Shown here: positions 9,308 through 20,101 of the stretch, piece after piece
How the letters are laid out: each line of letters starts with the position of its first letter
How positions within the stretch are numbered: position 1 is the first letter of the stretch
Assembly: GCF_000332455.1 (NCBI RefSeq)
Contig: NZ_AOGY02000062.1
Location: forward strand, 67,001 to 131,000
Source of the DNA: Leptospira vanthielii serovar Holland str. Waz Holland = ATCC 700522
GTDB taxonomy: Bacteria > Spirochaetota > Leptospiria > Leptospirales > Leptospiraceae
Direction of reading: 5' to 3'
DNA: 64,000 nt
Notes under the pieces: model-generated
The model's input: the letters and a program-made list of their open reading frames with translations, nothing else
Databases searched by the model: none
Told to the model about the DNA's origin: nothing
Position numbers and translations under genes: made by a program

Positions 9308-11600
9308 TCAATTCATGGATTTGGCAGGGGAGGTTTAGCCCCGCTGCCAATTCTTTGATTTTAGAAACAAGTTCCCCATCAAAACTAAAAAACACAACCC
9401 TCCAGTCTTCCTCTGCATTCGCTACACACTGCAGTGTATAAGCTAAGGCAGAGTCCCGCCGGCCCCCATCCATATGCCGAAAGGGTTCATCTAACAAAAG
9501 ATAGGGTAAGTTAAATTGTTTTCCAATCCGAAATGCATATTCCAAACGTAATACATAAGAAACTTGTTCTTTGGTTCCAGTGGAAAGGTTAGTAAATGAC
9601 AAACTCTCTTTGGAAGACTCGGTTGTGACCTGAATTTCGTCCGAGAACCCATTCCATTGAATTTGTTTTGTGGGAAGAGATCCTTTGAGAGCATCCATTC
9701 GGGTTTGTAGAGATTTGACAAGAGAGGACATTTTGTCCGTACTTTCGACCTGCATTTCAGAAAAAATTTCTGATAAAACTTCCAAAGCCTGAAAGTTTTT
9801 TTCCAAATCGTTTTTCCATTTTTCTTTTGTTTCTAATTCACGTTTGGCCCCGTCCCAGTTTTTTTGAGCCGGAACCATTTGTGATTCCAATACAGCCTTT
9901 CCTGTATCTAATTTTTTCTCTAACTCCATCAAGTTACGTTCTAGGTCGCGAATTTTATCGGCAAGGACTTGAATACCGTTCTCTAATCTTTGTTTGGTGG
10001 CTCTATCTTCGGAAGAAAAAGTTTTGGAAACTCCTTTTTTTTCTAAATCACTTTGTTTGTCTTTTAGTTTGAGTTTCAGCTCACCTAAATCAATACTTCC
10101 CCATTTTTTCGATTCCGATTTTAAAGATTCCTTTAAGGTGTGTAATTTTTCTTGGTTCAATCGAATTTGCACATACATCTCCGAAAGTTCCGAAAGGGAG
10201 TGAACCCCTGCCTCTCGCCAAATAGTAGTTAGCTCTTTTTCTTTTTCAGAAAGAATTTCATTTGTTTTTTTATCCACTGCCCGAAGCCGAGTGATTTCTT
10301 CCTCCATCGTGACCATCCCCGTCACGATGTTTTCTGATTCGAGTTTTTGTTTTGTGTATTCCCTATCAAATCTTTGAAAGGTAAGAGATAATGATTCCAT
10401 ACTGGGAAAATCTGGTTTCCATTCCCCTAAGGTTTTGGTTTCCATCTCAGTTGTGATCCTGCGAATCATTTCATTCCATTTGGGTTCATCTCTTTCGACT
10501 TGGATCTCCTTGGCACGGAATACAAAATAGAAAAAGAAACCAAAAAGAATGGCAGGCACGATATAAATCCATACACCAAAGTCCGAGAATAAAGAAAAAA
10601 TCAGAGAAAAAATTCCTAAAATCCCGGAACCTCCCGCCAAACTTCTGTACAATGGATTCCAAACTGTTTTTTGAACCACAGGAGATTCTTCTTGGAACCT
10701 GCGGATCGTTTGTTTCCAGATTTCAAAAAAATCAAAATAGGATTCTAGTTTTTTAGATTTTTGGTCTGTTTGTGATTTTTGTCCTTTGAGTGACTCCCAT
10801 TTCGCCTCCGAAGTTTGTATTCTTTCTTTGGAAAGGGAAAGTTTTTGTTCTAAGGATTTGATTTCTGCATCTATTTCTTTAGCTTTTTTGTCCCAATCCG
10901 ACTTTAGAATTTTTTCCTCTTGTTTTGATTGTGATTCCAGTGTTTCCCACTGTAATAATTGGCTGTAGACACGATCCACTTCACTATGTTCTTCGGTTTC
11001 TCTGTATTCGGCAAACGCAGTTTGTTGTTTGGATTTTTCTAGTATCGTAGATTCCAAAGTTTCTTTTAATTTTTGGCGTTCGGTTTCCCAAAGTGGTAAG
11101 TCTGCAAATTGAGAAGAAATTTTATTTAAAGACAATTCAGAGGCGTCAAATTTTTGTTTGGCGGACTCAAACTCAGACAAAGTTAGAATCCATTCTTTGG
11201 CAGATTTTCTGGTTCCCGATTTAGCAGAAAGTTGTTCCACTTGTTCTCTTAGTTGAGAGGGATTGTATCCGCTATCGAATATCGTTTGTTCGATGGTATT
11301 CACCAGTTCCTTTTCCGAACCCACATCCATATTCCCTTCGCGGATCACAAGAGAATTCAAATATAAATTCTGAGAAATCGAAAGTTTTGAAATTCCTAAA
11401 TCAGAAATTCGCTCCGGTTTATAACGTGCGTTGAGTAATGCTCCATACTTTGTACTTCCCACCACTTTCACAAGAGCTGATACAAAGGCATCCAGGATGG
11501 TAGTTTTTCCTGATTCATTCGGACCTGTGAAGACAGTCACTCTTTCGATAGGAAATTCTTTTTTAGAAAAGATACCGAAGTTTTCTAATTTTAATTTCAT
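9291..11600 (-). CDS. SbcC/YhaN-like AAA ATPase with a central membrane hairpin
   Basis: 769 residues from the ATG at 11600, which overlaps the upstream nuclease stop as ATGA; the frame is open further upstream but that part lies inside the nuclease gene. It has an SbcC/Rad50-type split ATPase: Walker [10 protein letters not shown] near the N-terminus, long coiled coils, the signature [11 protein letters not shown] and Walker B LLLDEPF near the C-terminus. Two hydrophobic segments sit in the middle (around residues 330-370), as in Bacillus YhaN rather than the soluble E. coli SbcC. Together with the neighbouring metallophosphoesterase it probably forms an ATP-driven DNA-end-processing complex, here tethered to the membrane. 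Confidence 0.87.
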   Translation of the reverse strand: MKLKLENFGIFSKKEFPIERVTVFTGPNESGKTTILDAFVSALVKVVGSTKYGALLNARYKPERISDLGISKLSISQNLYLNSLVIREGNMDVGSEKELVNTIEQTIFDSGYNPSQLREQVEQLSAKSGTRKSAKEWILTLSEFESAKQKFDASELSLNKISSQFADLPLWETERQKLKETLESTILEKSKQQTAFAEYRETEEHSEVDRVYSQLLQWETLESQSKQEEKILKSDWDKKAKEIDAEIKSLEQKLSLSKERIQTSEAKWESLKGQKSQTDQKSKKLESYFDFFEIWKQTIRRFQEESPVVQKTVWNPLYRSLAGGSGILGIFSLIFSLFSDFGVWIYIVPAILFGFFFYFVFRAKEIQVERDEPKWNEMIRRITTEMETKTLGEWKPDFPSMESLSLTFQRFDREYTKQKLESENIVTGMVTMEEEITRLRAVDKKTNEILSEKEKELTTIWREAGVHSLSELSEMYVQIRLNQEKLHTLKESLKSESKKWGSIDLGELKLKLKDKQSDLEKKGVSKTFSSEDRATKQRLENGIQVLADKIRDLERNLMELEKKLDTGKAVLESQMVPAQKNWDGAKRELETKEKWKNDLEKNFQALEVLSEIFSEMQVESTDKMSSLVKSLQTRMDALKGSLPTKQIQWNGFSDEIQVTTESSKESLSFTNLSTGTKEQVSYVLRLEYAFRIGKQFNLPYLLLDEPFRHMDGGRRDSALAYTLQCVANAEEDWRVVFFSFDGELVSKIKELAAGLNLPCQIHELTKPVS

Positions 11601-12688
11601 CGGTTTTTCTTTCCTTCTAAAATCAATCGAATGCCGGTTACCCTTGTGTGTTTCCAAAGTGATGGATCCATTTGGTCCTTTCTTTCATTCATTTTGTCTA
11701 GGAATTGTTTTACAAATTCATTTTCAGATAAATGTTGAATGACCGTAATCTGTGATTCATCCGGATCAAACTCTAAGATGCGATACTTTGATTTCCATTC
11801 TCGAAGAACCGATTCTTGGAATTTTTGTTTTTCTGTCATCGAGTCTACATATCCCACAAAACGAAACACAATCCAATCCTTGGGACTTGTTCCTTCCAAA
11901 TATGTTTCAATACTCTCTTCTGGTTTACCTTCTGTATCTAGAGATACAAGGATCTCTCTGTATTCACCAGCCTCTTTCCAATACACAGGTTCTGTATGAA
12001 GTTTGGATCCATCGATATGGATAAAAATTCCACCTCTGGGTCCGGACTCTCCTTTTCTCCAAACACGAGAAGAACCCGCATAACCAACGCTACAGTTCCC
12101 AACAGTTCCCATTCGAGCACGGTGGAGGTGTCCAATCGCAAGATAATCCAAACCTAAGTTTTGGATGAGGTGGGGATCAAGATACGACCCACCTTCTTCT
12201 TCTTCCTCACTGAGTCCCGTAAAACTCATTCCAGGAACCGTTCCATGCGCGAGGCCTATCCGAAGTTTAGTTTTTTTGGGAGGGGGAGGTGATAATAACA
12301 CTCCAGAATAGTTTTCTTGGTGAGGGATGGATACAAATTCAATCCCTGAATCCTCAAATAAAAAATAAGGAGTTTCATCGAGGACCTTTACTTTTGTGGA
12401 CCAATCATAATCAGCATAACGGTTGTTATTCCCTTTTTTCTCCAGGATTTCATGGTTTCCAGGAAGAAAATACACAAGACCCGAGTAGGATGAAACTACT
12501 TTTAAGAACTCCGACCGAAGCCCTTCTAAATCGGGGAAGGTATTAAAAAGATCCCCACAAAATAGAATACGATCACATTTTGTTTGTTCGGCGGTATCAA
12601 AAATTTCACCGAGAACAGCTAAGGAATAGTTTTTTTCGTCTTGGGAACTTTGGGAAAGGTGGAGGTCAGAAACTTGTAATAACTTCAT
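11597..12688 (-). CDS. SbcD/YhaO-like DNA repair metallophosphoesterase
   Basis: 363 residues. The calcineurin-like phosphoesterase motifs are intact: D-x-H (SDLHLS, near residue 7), GD (FCGDLFN), GNHE (LPGNHEIL), and later GH-x-H (AIGHLHRAR). This is the Mre11/SbcD nuclease family. The gene is directly upstream of, and overlaps by ATGA, the membrane-type SbcC/YhaN-like ATPase, the standard gene order for this complex. The C-terminal part is the capping and ATPase-binding region. An imperfect G/C-rich inverted repeat lies in the 75-base gap upstream. Confidence 0.88.
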   Translation of the reverse strand: MKLLQVSDLHLSQSSQDEKNYSLAVLGEIFDTAEQTKCDRILFCGDLFNTFPDLEGLRSEFLKVVSSYSGLVYFLPGNHEILEKKGNNNRYADYDWSTKVKVLDETPYFLFEDSGIEFVSIPHQENYSGVLLSPPPPKKTKLRIGLAHGTVPGMSFTGLSEEEEEGGSYLDPHLIQNLGLDYLAIGHLHRARMGTVGNCSVGYAGSSRVWRKGESGPRGGIFIHIDGSKLHTEPVYWKEAGEYREILVSLDTEGKPEESIETYLEGTSPKDWIVFRFVGYVDSMTEKQKFQESVLREWKSKYRILEFDPDESQITVIQHLSENEFVKQFLDKMNERKDQMDPSLWKHTRVTGIRLILEGKKNR

Positions 12689-12763
12689 ATTGTATGATTA
12701 GGGGAGAGTTTACCTCCCCCCTGGGACAAATTAAAGAAATTACGAAAAAAAAGCAAGGGAGCC

Positions 12764-13957
12764 TTAAATCACTCTGTCTTTTTTGAACTCCGCAATTTTT
12801 TCTTTGGGATAACCCAAACCACCCAAAATCTCCTCCGTGTGTTCCCCGTGTTCCGGGGGATCATTTCTGTAGGCAAACGGGGTTTCTGAAAAATGGAAAG
12901 GAGAACCAAATTGAAGGATGGGACCGTATTTGGGATGGTTTCTTTCGAGTACCATTCCCCGATCTTTCATGTGTGGGTTTTGTGTTACTTCTTTCATATT
13001 CAAAATGGGAGAAAGACAAGCATCTGTATTATCAAAGATGGGCTGTAAATCGGAGTAAGTTTTTGATTTGAAATAATCAGTTAACTTCTGTTTGATGAGA
13101 GGAATATTTTCTTCGTTCATGGGATGGTCTTTGGTAAGGTTTTCCATTCCTGCTGCCCGTAAAAAAGTTTGAAAGAACATATCTTCCAAAGCACCAAGAG
13201 CCACGTATCTCCCTTCTTTTGTTTCATAAACATTATAATTCGGTAATTTACCAGATAATATATCATTCCCTGCTTCTGGAGAAGTTTCTGAGGCTGACAA
13301 AATTCCACCGTATAACGAAAGAAATTGGAGAGAGGCATCTGTCATAGAGATATCAATGCGTTGTCCTTTACCTGTTTTTTCTCTATAATAAAGAGCTGCA
13401 AGGATGGCGGAAAGAGCTGTGAGTGTTCCTCCTCCCACATCGGCCAATTGAAAACCTGCAGGCCTAGGAGGATTTCCTGTTTGATCCAAAACTCCAGAGA
13501 TCGCGAGGTAATTCAAATCATGTCCTGCAAAGTCTACGTACTTACCCGAAGTTCCATAGCCAGAAATTCCACAATAAATCAAACGAGGGAATTTTTCTTT
13601 TAAGACATCATATCCGATTCCCATCTTGTCCATTCCATCGGGGCGAAAACCTTCGAGTAAAATATCAGCATCTTCCAAAAGTTTGAAGAGAATTTCTTTC
13701 GCAGATTCTCTTTTTAAATTCAGCGTAATCGCTTTTTTATTTCGATTGAGCATCATATACAAAGCCGGGTATCCGGTTTTTCCTTTGAACATTGCACGAG
13801 ATCCGTCGTATGCTCTTGGGTTTTCAATTTTAATGACTTCGGCTCCCATATCCGCTAAGTGCTGCGAACAAAGTGGACCTGGGAGGAGTAAAGATAAGTC
13901 GACTACTTTCACACCAGCAAGTGGTCCTTGGGAAGTTTCGTTTATGTTTTGTTTCAT
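12764..13957 (-). CDS. CaiB/BaiF (class III) CoA-transferase, AMACR-like
   Basis: 397 residues. The N-terminus GVKVVDLSLLLPGPLCSQHL and the GAEVIKIENP segment are typical of family III CoA-transferases. The FAGHDLNYLAISG motif contains the conserved Asp and supports an alpha-methylacyl-CoA racemase-like subgroup. The reaction is either CoA transfer between carboxylic acids or C2 epimerisation of methyl-branched acyl-CoAs; sequence alone does not decide. The protein is cytoplasmic. It lies 75 bases upstream of the sbcD-like gene in the same direction but is probably a separate unit. Confidence 0.88.
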   Translation of the reverse strand: MKQNINETSQGPLAGVKVVDLSLLLPGPLCSQHLADMGAEVIKIENPRAYDGSRAMFKGKTGYPALYMMLNRNKKAITLNLKRESAKEILFKLLEDADILLEGFRPDGMDKMGIGYDVLKEKFPRLIYCGISGYGTSGKYVDFAGHDLNYLAISGVLDQTGNPPRPAGFQLADVGGGTLTALSAILAALYYREKTGKGQRIDISMTDASLQFLSLYGGILSASETSPEAGNDILSGKLPNYNVYETKEGRYVALGALEDMFFQTFLRAAGMENLTKDHPMNEENIPLIKQKLTDYFKSKTYSDLQPIFDNTDACLSPILNMKEVTQNPHMKDRGMVLERNHPKYGPILQFGSPFHFSETPFAYRNDPPEHGEHTEEILGGLGYPKEKIAEFKKDRVI

Positions 13958-14066
13958 TGGGTTTTATTGCATGTCCTGGAAATTTTTTTCTGATTTAGGG
14001 TATTTTTTCTCGTAATATATACAGGGAGATCCCTAATTGGAAGCCTTAAGAGGACAAAAGGAAATC

Positions 14067-17000
14067 ATGTTCAGAATTTGTATTTCCATAGTCTTCCTTT
14101 TTTTCTCCATTCTCTCTGTATCCTGCCAATCCATAACACCAATTAATTTACAGATGTTATTCGGTTCTTTCTTTGCTTCGACAATCGGGCAAGGTTCTGT
14201 CATTTACGATGCTCCGAATTTTTTATTTACGAGTGAAAATGGAAGACAAGCAGAATTCACAGTTCGTTTGAACATAGAGCCGAACAGTTCAGTAAAAATT
14301 GGTCCCATCTCAGTCTCTGATTCTTCAGAAGGTGTTTTATTATCAGCAACCTACCTTGAGTTTACCGAAGATAATTGGGACACTCCACAGAACATACGTT
14401 TGGCGGGAGTAGATGATTTAATCTCCGATGGAAACCAAAACTACAGAGTCCAATTGGGTACCACTTCCTCTTCTGACATTCGATTTTCCTCTCAAGGACT
14501 TCCTGTTTTACTTGTGGTCAATACAGATAATGAATCCTCTGGTGTGGCAGCAAGCCCCACATTTGGCCTCATCACTTCCGAAACGGGAGCCACAGGAAAC
14601 ATTGCTTATGTTTTACAAACAAGGCCAATGCAAGATGTCTATATTAGAAACTTTGTTTCAAATGATACTACTGAAGCCACTGTTGCAACGGTAGAACTTG
14701 TATTTACACCTAACAATTGGGATGTGCCCCAGACTGTAACAGTCACCGGTATTGATGACTTTAGTGTGGATGACAGTACATTTCAAATTTCTGCCGATGC
14801 CACTGTCTCGAATGATCCTGCATACTTTGGAAAACCAATTCCTATCATTACGGGAACCAATGTGGATGATGATGTGGCTGGATTTACCGTGGTCAATCTT
14901 TCAGGGCTCACAACCACAGAAGCTGGTGGGGCCGTTAGCTTTGCTGTTGTATTAAACACCTTACCCACAAACTCAGTGACAATCCCATCCATCGTGGCCA
15001 CACCAAGTTCGGAAGGTACAGCAAGTCCGACCTCCCTTACCTTTGCACCAGGAGATTGGTTCACTCCAAAAATTATCACTGTGACAGGTGTGGATGATTT
15101 TATTGTGGATGGTTCAAGGACCGTTTCGATTGTTACAGGTGCGGCAACTTCCGCAGATACAGATTACAATGGTTTGGCGGGACCGGCCTTTCCTTCTGTT
15201 ACTAATACGGATGACGATGTTCCTGGATTTGTTCTCTCAACTCCAGGGAGTTTGACCATTTCAGAAAATGGAGGAACCTTGTCATTTGCTATCCATCTTC
15301 TATCCCAACCCCCTCCTGGATTTACAGTTACACTCACAGGCATAACAGAAAACCATTCTATCACCAATGCCAGCACCTCAAATCTAACTTTTACCAATGC
15401 CAATTGGAATGCAGACCAATTTGTCAATATCACAACGAACAACAATTCCATTGATGAAGACACAAGGACTGTCACATTACAATTTGGAACCGTAAATACT
15501 GGTGGTTCCGCAGATCCTGTATACAACTCGGTGACACCACCCACACAAGTAACCATTTTTGTTACAGATGATGATACAGCAGGATTTACAGTCACTCCCG
15601 TAGGTGGACTTGTCGTTCATGAAAACGGAACTCCGTCTACAGAAACTTTTACTGTGGTTTTGAATTCGGAGCCAACAAACTCGGTGAGTGTCCCAAGTAT
15701 CACATCTAGTAATACATCAGAAATCACAGTTTCCCCTGCATCTTTAAACTTTACCACAGGGAACTGGAACACACCCCAAACTGTCACCATCGCATCCGTG
15801 TTAGATGGATCAGATGATGGGGATAAAAATGTAAATATCTCTTTTGGAAATTCTTCCTCTACAGATGCCAAATACAATTCCATCTCCATTCCTGCAGTTG
15901 CTGCGATCAATACAGATAGTAACGAACCATTGGTTCGAATCCAAAACCTATCTGCGTCTTCTATGGTGGAAAATGGAAGTTCTACCATTACCTTCGAAAT
16001 CAGATTATCTTTAAAACCGAATTCCAACGTAACCATTGGTCCCATTACCTCCTCTGATGGAACAGAAGCCGTGTTACTCAATAGTACGGCAGGAGTTGCA
16101 GCCTCGCGTACACTTACCTTTACTCCCACAAATGGTCAGGTCGCAAACTATACTGGCAACACAAGCGATAGTGGTTGGGATGTACCTCAAGTAGTGACCA
16201 TTCGTTCAGTCTCCGATTCCTTTGATGACGGAAACCTTCCTGTCACCGTTCATATCCCTCAAGCAAGTGGATCTTACTTTACTGGACTTTATCCTACAGG
16301 TACTCTTCCCGGATATACAGAAGCTAGCGGGAATTTGGTGGTCACAGTTACGGACAACGATACAGTTGGTTTTACTATTTCATCCACAACCTTGAATTTG
16401 ACCGAAGGAGGAAGTGATGGAACCTTCACCGTTCGTTTGAACTCGGCTCCTTGTGACAGTCCTGGTAATTTAGCCGCTTGTGCTTCCGGTTCTGTCACTA
16501 TTCCGATCACAGGTGAAACTTTTAGCTTACCCGACTCCACTCAATACACCTTCTCACCGGCGAGTCTTACATTCACTCATACCAACTTTTCTACAACACA
16601 AACGGTGACGATCATGGTCACCAACGATTCGATTAATGAAATCAATACAAGAACCCATACACTTACGTTAGGTGCCGTTACAGGATCTGGAACCGATTAT
16701 GAAGGTTTGAATCCGAGTGATATCACAATCAATATCGCTGACGATGACAACCCTTCACCTAGTATTTTATTTACTCTGGATGCAGGACAACCTTACTTTA
16801 CAACAGAAGCCGGACAATCTGCAATGTACAGCCTAAGACTTGGGAGTCGCCCTCTTCCCGGAAATCAAGTCACGGTGACGGTAGCCACTTCTGATGCCAC
16901 AGAAGGGATGATTAATGATAGCGGAACACCCGTTAGCTTTAAACAATATATTTTTGATGAAACCAGTTGGAGCACTTCGGTTCCCGTGGAAATCCAAGGA

Positions 17001-18296
17001 GTTTCCGATGTTTTAACTGACGGGAACATAAGTTATACGATGACAATAAATGGAACCGAAACAGGTTCCACTCCTTCCTGGTATGTTAGTTTTGTGGGAA
17101 GTACGGGAGATACGGCCACCCTTCTCAACTATAGTATATCTGAAAACCCAGTCACGATAGTCACTCCAACCAATCTAACACGGGCTGAAAATTCTTCTGC
17201 CTTTCCTATCTATATTTTACTTAGCCAAGCTCCCACAGATGATGTTACGATTCCTGTCTCTGTAACCACTACTTTCCCTTGTGAACTCGTTGTAAGCCCC
17301 GCTGTCCCACAATTTTCTCTCTCTGCAAGTTCGGTGACTATCACTAGTGCCAATTGGAATACAATTGGAGCACATAACACAATCACTGTGACCCCGAATG
17401 ATGATGCTGTCGATGATGGAAATGTATCTTGTCCTATTGTTGTGGGAATCCTTTCTTCCTCTGATGGTTTTTATAATGGTGTGAATCCTTATCCTTCTTC
17501 TAACTATCCAATGCTCACTTTAAATGATAATGACGGTGCTGGGGTCACCACTTCAGGATTTACTCCGGCCACAGTGATTACATCGCAATCAGGTGCCTCT
17601 TCTGCATTTTATATCCACTTGGACTCACAACCCACAACCAATATCACGTTGAACTTCAGCACCTCACCTGGCGGCCTCGTGAGTTTTCCCACAGCACCAC
17701 TCACATTCACACCGAGTAATTTTGGATCAGGACAACTGGTAACCGTTACCGGCCTCGATACCGCCAGCCTAGGGGATGTGAGTTATACCATATCTTCTGT
17801 TGTTACATCCGGGGAAACGGGTACAGGCTTCACACCTTCTGCCATTTACAGTGCACTCACACCTTTATCTATCTCAGGAAACCATATCAACTATATTTAT
17901 GATATTATCCCTTGCACCGACCCCAATCCATTGAATGTTTGCGGATCATCTCCCAATAGTTCCGGTGGCCTCGTCACTTCACCTAATTTGATTACTACGG
18001 AGATTGGTGGCCAGTCCAGGTTCCAAGTTCGATTGCGTGCACGACCAGTTTCTAATGTCACCATTCCTGTTATTAGTTCGAATGTTGCTGAAGGAACCAC
18101 GTCGGTTTCTAGTTTGGTGTTCACTTCCAGCGATTGGAATACCTTTCAAAACGTGGTCCTTACGGGAATTGATGATTTCCTTGTTGATGGGAATATGGCT
18201 TATTCGATTTTATTTGGTTCCCTTAGTGGGGGAGGAAGTGGAATTCATGGAGAAACATTCCCTTCTACATCTGTCACAAACCAAGACAATGATTGA
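14067..18296 (+). CDS. Giant lipoprotein with 11 Calx-beta-like repeats
   Basis: 1409 residues. The ATG at 14067 follows an AAAGGA ribosome site; an upstream in-frame TTG at 14037 is less likely. A signal peptide ends in a lipobox (LSVSC). The rest is about 11 degenerate repeats of ~100-145 residues, each with the pattern 'x-SLTF-x-x-x-NW-x-x-PQ-x-VTV-x-GVDD-x-x-DG' and ending in a Calx-beta-like 'T-D-D-D-x-x-GFTV' turn. The Asp-rich turns would bind calcium. It probably is a surface-exposed or periplasmic adhesin-like beta rod. It ends abruptly after the last TNQDND turn without a capping domain. The stop is 2 bases from the convergent sulfatase-like gene. Confidence 0.85.
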   Translation: MFRICISIVFLFFSILSVSCQSITPINLQMLFGSFFASTIGQGSVIYDAPNFLFTSENGRQAEFTVRLNIEPNSSVKIGPISVSDSSEGVLLSATYLEFTEDNWDTPQNIRLAGVDDLISDGNQNYRVQLGTTSSSDIRFSSQGLPVLLVVNTDNESSGVAASPTFGLITSETGATGNIAYVLQTRPMQDVYIRNFVSNDTTEATVATVELVFTPNNWDVPQTVTVTGIDDFSVDDSTFQISADATVSNDPAYFGKPIPIITGTNVDDDVAGFTVVNLSGLTTTEAGGAVSFAVVLNTLPTNSVTIPSIVATPSSEGTASPTSLTFAPGDWFTPKIITVTGVDDFIVDGSRTVSIVTGAATSADTDYNGLAGPAFPSVTNTDDDVPGFVLSTPGSLTISENGGTLSFAIHLLSQPPPGFTVTLTGITENHSITNASTSNLTFTNANWNADQFVNITTNNNSIDEDTRTVTLQFGTVNTGGSADPVYNSVTPPTQVTIFVTDDDTAGFTVTPVGGLVVHENGTPSTETFTVVLNSEPTNSVSVPSITSSNTSEITVSPASLNFTTGNWNTPQTVTIASVLDGSDDGDKNVNISFGNSSSTDAKYNSISIPAVAAINTDSNEPLVRIQNLSASSMVENGSSTITFEIRLSLKPNSNVTIGPITSSDGTEAVLLNSTAGVAASRTLTFTPTNGQVANYTGNTSDSGWDVPQVVTIRSVSDSFDDGNLPVTVHIPQASGSYFTGLYPTGTLPGYTEASGNLVVTVTDNDTVGFTISSTTLNLTEGGSDGTFTVRLNSAPCDSPGNLAACASGSVTIPITGETFSLPDSTQYTFSPASLTFTHTNFSTTQTVTIMVTNDSINEINTRTHTLTLGAVTGSGTDYEGLNPSDITINIADDDNPSPSILFTLDAGQPYFTTEAGQSAMYSLRLGSRPLPGNQVTVTVATSDATEGMINDSGTPVSFKQYIFDETSWSTSVPVEIQGVSDVLTDGNISYTMTINGTETGSTPSWYVSFVGSTGDTATLLNYSISENPVTIVTPTNLTRAENSSAFPIYILLSQAPTDDVTIPVSVTTTFPCELVVSPAVPQFSLSASSVTITSANWNTIGAHNTITVTPNDDAVDDGNVSCPIVVGILSSSDGFYNGVNPYPSSNYPMLTLNDNDGAGVTTSGFTPATVITSQSGASSAFYIHLDSQPTTNITLNFSTSPGGLVSFPTAPLTFTPSNFGSGQLVTVTGLDTASLGDVSYTISSVVTSGETGTGFTPSAIYSALTPLSISGNHINYIYDIIPCTDPNPLNVCGSSPNSSGGLVTSPNLITTEIGGQSRFQVRLRARPVSNVTIPVISSNVAEGTTSVSSLVFTSSDWNTFQNVVLTGIDDFLVDGNMAYSILFGSLSGGGSGIHGETFPSTSVTNQDND
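14218..18290 (+). repeat. Eleven tandem degenerate protein repeats (Calx-beta-like)
   Basis: The coding sequence repeats the unit [S/T]-x-LTF-x-x-x-NW-x-x-PQ-x-V-x-V-x-G-x-DD-x-x-DG about eleven times with spacings of roughly 300-430 bases. DNA identity between units is low, so this is old duplication kept for structure rather than a recent tandem expansion. Units six to ten are longer and more diverged, with inserted loops. Confidence 0.75.
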
Positions 18297-18298
18297 AA

Positions 18299-20098
18299 CT
18301 ATTGCACATAACCTTGTTTCTTTAGAATTTCTAAAGCATCCGTTCCTAATTCTTGTTTCGAAGAATAAGATTTTTTTTGTCCCCCTTCTTTCCAAAAATA
18401 GACTTTTGCCTTGGGAATGATGTTTGGTTTTTGTGGTCCTGACTCGTATAACAAATCACAGTTGGAATTACACGATGCCATACTCACACCAAAATAACCG
18501 GTAAAAATTTCTGTTTTTGGAATTTGTTTTTTAGAAAACGATACAGTAAATTCAGGAAAACTCACATCGGGGTAGACTTCGAAACTAATTTCAAAGGCCT
18601 TTGTTCGATTTGTACGAATCTGCACTGATTTTCCCTTCTCTTCCAAAACAAGGTCCTCGGAAATGGTGGCCATACGAATGGCACCTTGTGGTACTCGAAT
18701 TTGTATTTCTGTTTCTTTTGATTCTGGTTGGATGGAAAGATGATACAAAGGAAGTTTTGGTTCCATAGAACGAATTTGTTTCCAAAACCGAAGGATTTTC
18801 TTTTCCAGTGATGGATTTAATTTCATATCCCGTATGGCTGAAATATTAGAGATACGTAATGGATTTTCTTGGTTGGGATCTTTTTTGGCATCCGAATACA
18901 AATAAAACTCACTTCCCACAGAACCTAACCAAAACTTTCCGACTTCATGAAACCGATAAGACCTTTGCAAAAGGAACTCCGATCCTTCTCCATACCCTTG
19001 AGTGAACCTAGTTTCTCCATAATACGTACGTTTGGTTGTCTCTTGATTTTCGATTAAAGGTTTGAGAGATTTTCCTTGGATGGACTTAGGAATGGGGAGT
19101 CCACAATAATCAAGAACCGTTGGGAATAAATCAATGGATCTTGTCATTGAAGAAATCGAATGTTTGAAAGTTGAACCAGGCAATTTAATCAGGAGTGGTA
19201 CATGAATATTTTCTAAAAACAAATCCTGTCCATGTCCATAATAAGTGTTTGTTCCTGTAAAGGGCGAGATCGCATGAGCACTATGCATCACTTCACCATG
19301 GTCAGCTGTAATGAGGATGAGAGTGTTGTCCCATAGGTTTTTGGTTTTAAGTTCTAGAAAAACTTTTCCCAACTCTTCATCCACAAAGGCGACTTCTCCC
19401 AGATAATTCATTTTCTTTTCATCTAAAATTTCTTTTGTTTGAATCCGATTGCTAAATCCTGGTGGTGGAGTATAGGGTTTGTGTGGATCGTTATAATTTA
19501 AAAAAAGAAAAAAAGGTTTTTCCTTTGTAGAGATTTCATCCAACACTTCGAATGTTTTGTTGGTAATTTTTTGTGTATCTTCGCTATAATTAGAAAAATC
19601 GTATAACAAATCAAAGCCGACATTGACTCCAAGTCCAAACTTATCTGTCAAAAATGGATTATTCCCTACCATATAAGTAACAAAGGAATTGTCTTTTAAT
19701 AACTTAGGCAGAGGTCGTTTTTCACTCCGATAAAACGCATCCACTTCGGATTTGGTTGTGGGGTAATCCCAAAAATTAACAGGATTTGCGGAAGCATACT
19801 TCCCTGTAAAAAACACAAGAGTGGATGGTCTTGTCCAAGCCGCATTGACCAAATGGTATTGGAAGTTGATCGCATTTTTTTGAAACAAATCCAAGTTTGG
19901 AGTGACTCCATAACGACCGATAATATCTCCCCGAAGCGAATCTATGACGATCCAAAGGACATTGGGGCGTTTCTGTATGGCAGGAGAAACAGACTCCTTG
20001 TCTAATACGGAATCTGTTTTTTTACAAAGAAAAAAGAAAAGAAAAGTAAATAGAAAAAGTAGTGTTTTTAGTTTTGAAGTAACAGTTATACGTTTCAA
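18299..20098 (-). CDS. Alkaline-phosphatase-superfamily (sulfatase-like) lipoprotein
   Basis: 599 residues. A signal peptide ends in a Cys (FFFLC), suggesting a lipoprotein. The sulfatase/phosphoglycerol-transferase fold is clear: VLWIVIDSLRGD metal site, TADHGE and GHGQDLFLENIHVPLLI. The position where true sulfatases have the formylglycine motif C/S-x-P-x-R reads TRPST, so a Thr nucleophile is implied. That is more like phosphoglycerol or phosphoethanolamine transferases than sulfatases. The C-terminal ~200 residues are an extra beta-rich domain. The start is a TTG (complement of 20096-20098) 3 bases after the upstream transporter stop and with no clear ribosome site, suggesting coupling. 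Confidence 0.82.
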   Translation of the reverse strand: MKRITVTSKLKTLLFLFTFLFFFLCKKTDSVLDKESVSPAIQKRPNVLWIVIDSLRGDIIGRYGVTPNLDLFQKNAINFQYHLVNAAWTRPSTLVFFTGKYASANPVNFWDYPTTKSEVDAFYRSEKRPLPKLLKDNSFVTYMVGNNPFLTDKFGLGVNVGFDLLYDFSNYSEDTQKITNKTFEVLDEISTKEKPFFLFLNYNDPHKPYTPPPGFSNRIQTKEILDEKKMNYLGEVAFVDEELGKVFLELKTKNLWDNTLILITADHGEVMHSAHAISPFTGTNTYYGHGQDLFLENIHVPLLIKLPGSTFKHSISSMTRSIDLFPTVLDYCGLPIPKSIQGKSLKPLIENQETTKRTYYGETRFTQGYGEGSEFLLQRSYRFHEVGKFWLGSVGSEFYLYSDAKKDPNQENPLRISNISAIRDMKLNPSLEKKILRFWKQIRSMEPKLPLYHLSIQPESKETEIQIRVPQGAIRMATISEDLVLEEKGKSVQIRTNRTKAFEISFEVYPDVSFPEFTVSFSKKQIPKTEIFTGYFGVSMASCNSNCDLLYESGPQKPNIIPKAKVYFWKEGGQKKSYSSKQELGTDALEILKKQGYVQ

Positions 20099-20101
20099 GA
20101 T

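Noticed and set aside
12699..12720. G/C-rich inverted repeat before the sbcD-like gene
   Set aside because: Imperfect, short, no T run on either side; too weak to call a terminator or operator.
15164..16129. Antisense frames of 143 and 170 codons within the repeat lipoprotein
   Set aside because: Arise from the Thr/Val/Asp-rich repeat codons; no independent evidence.
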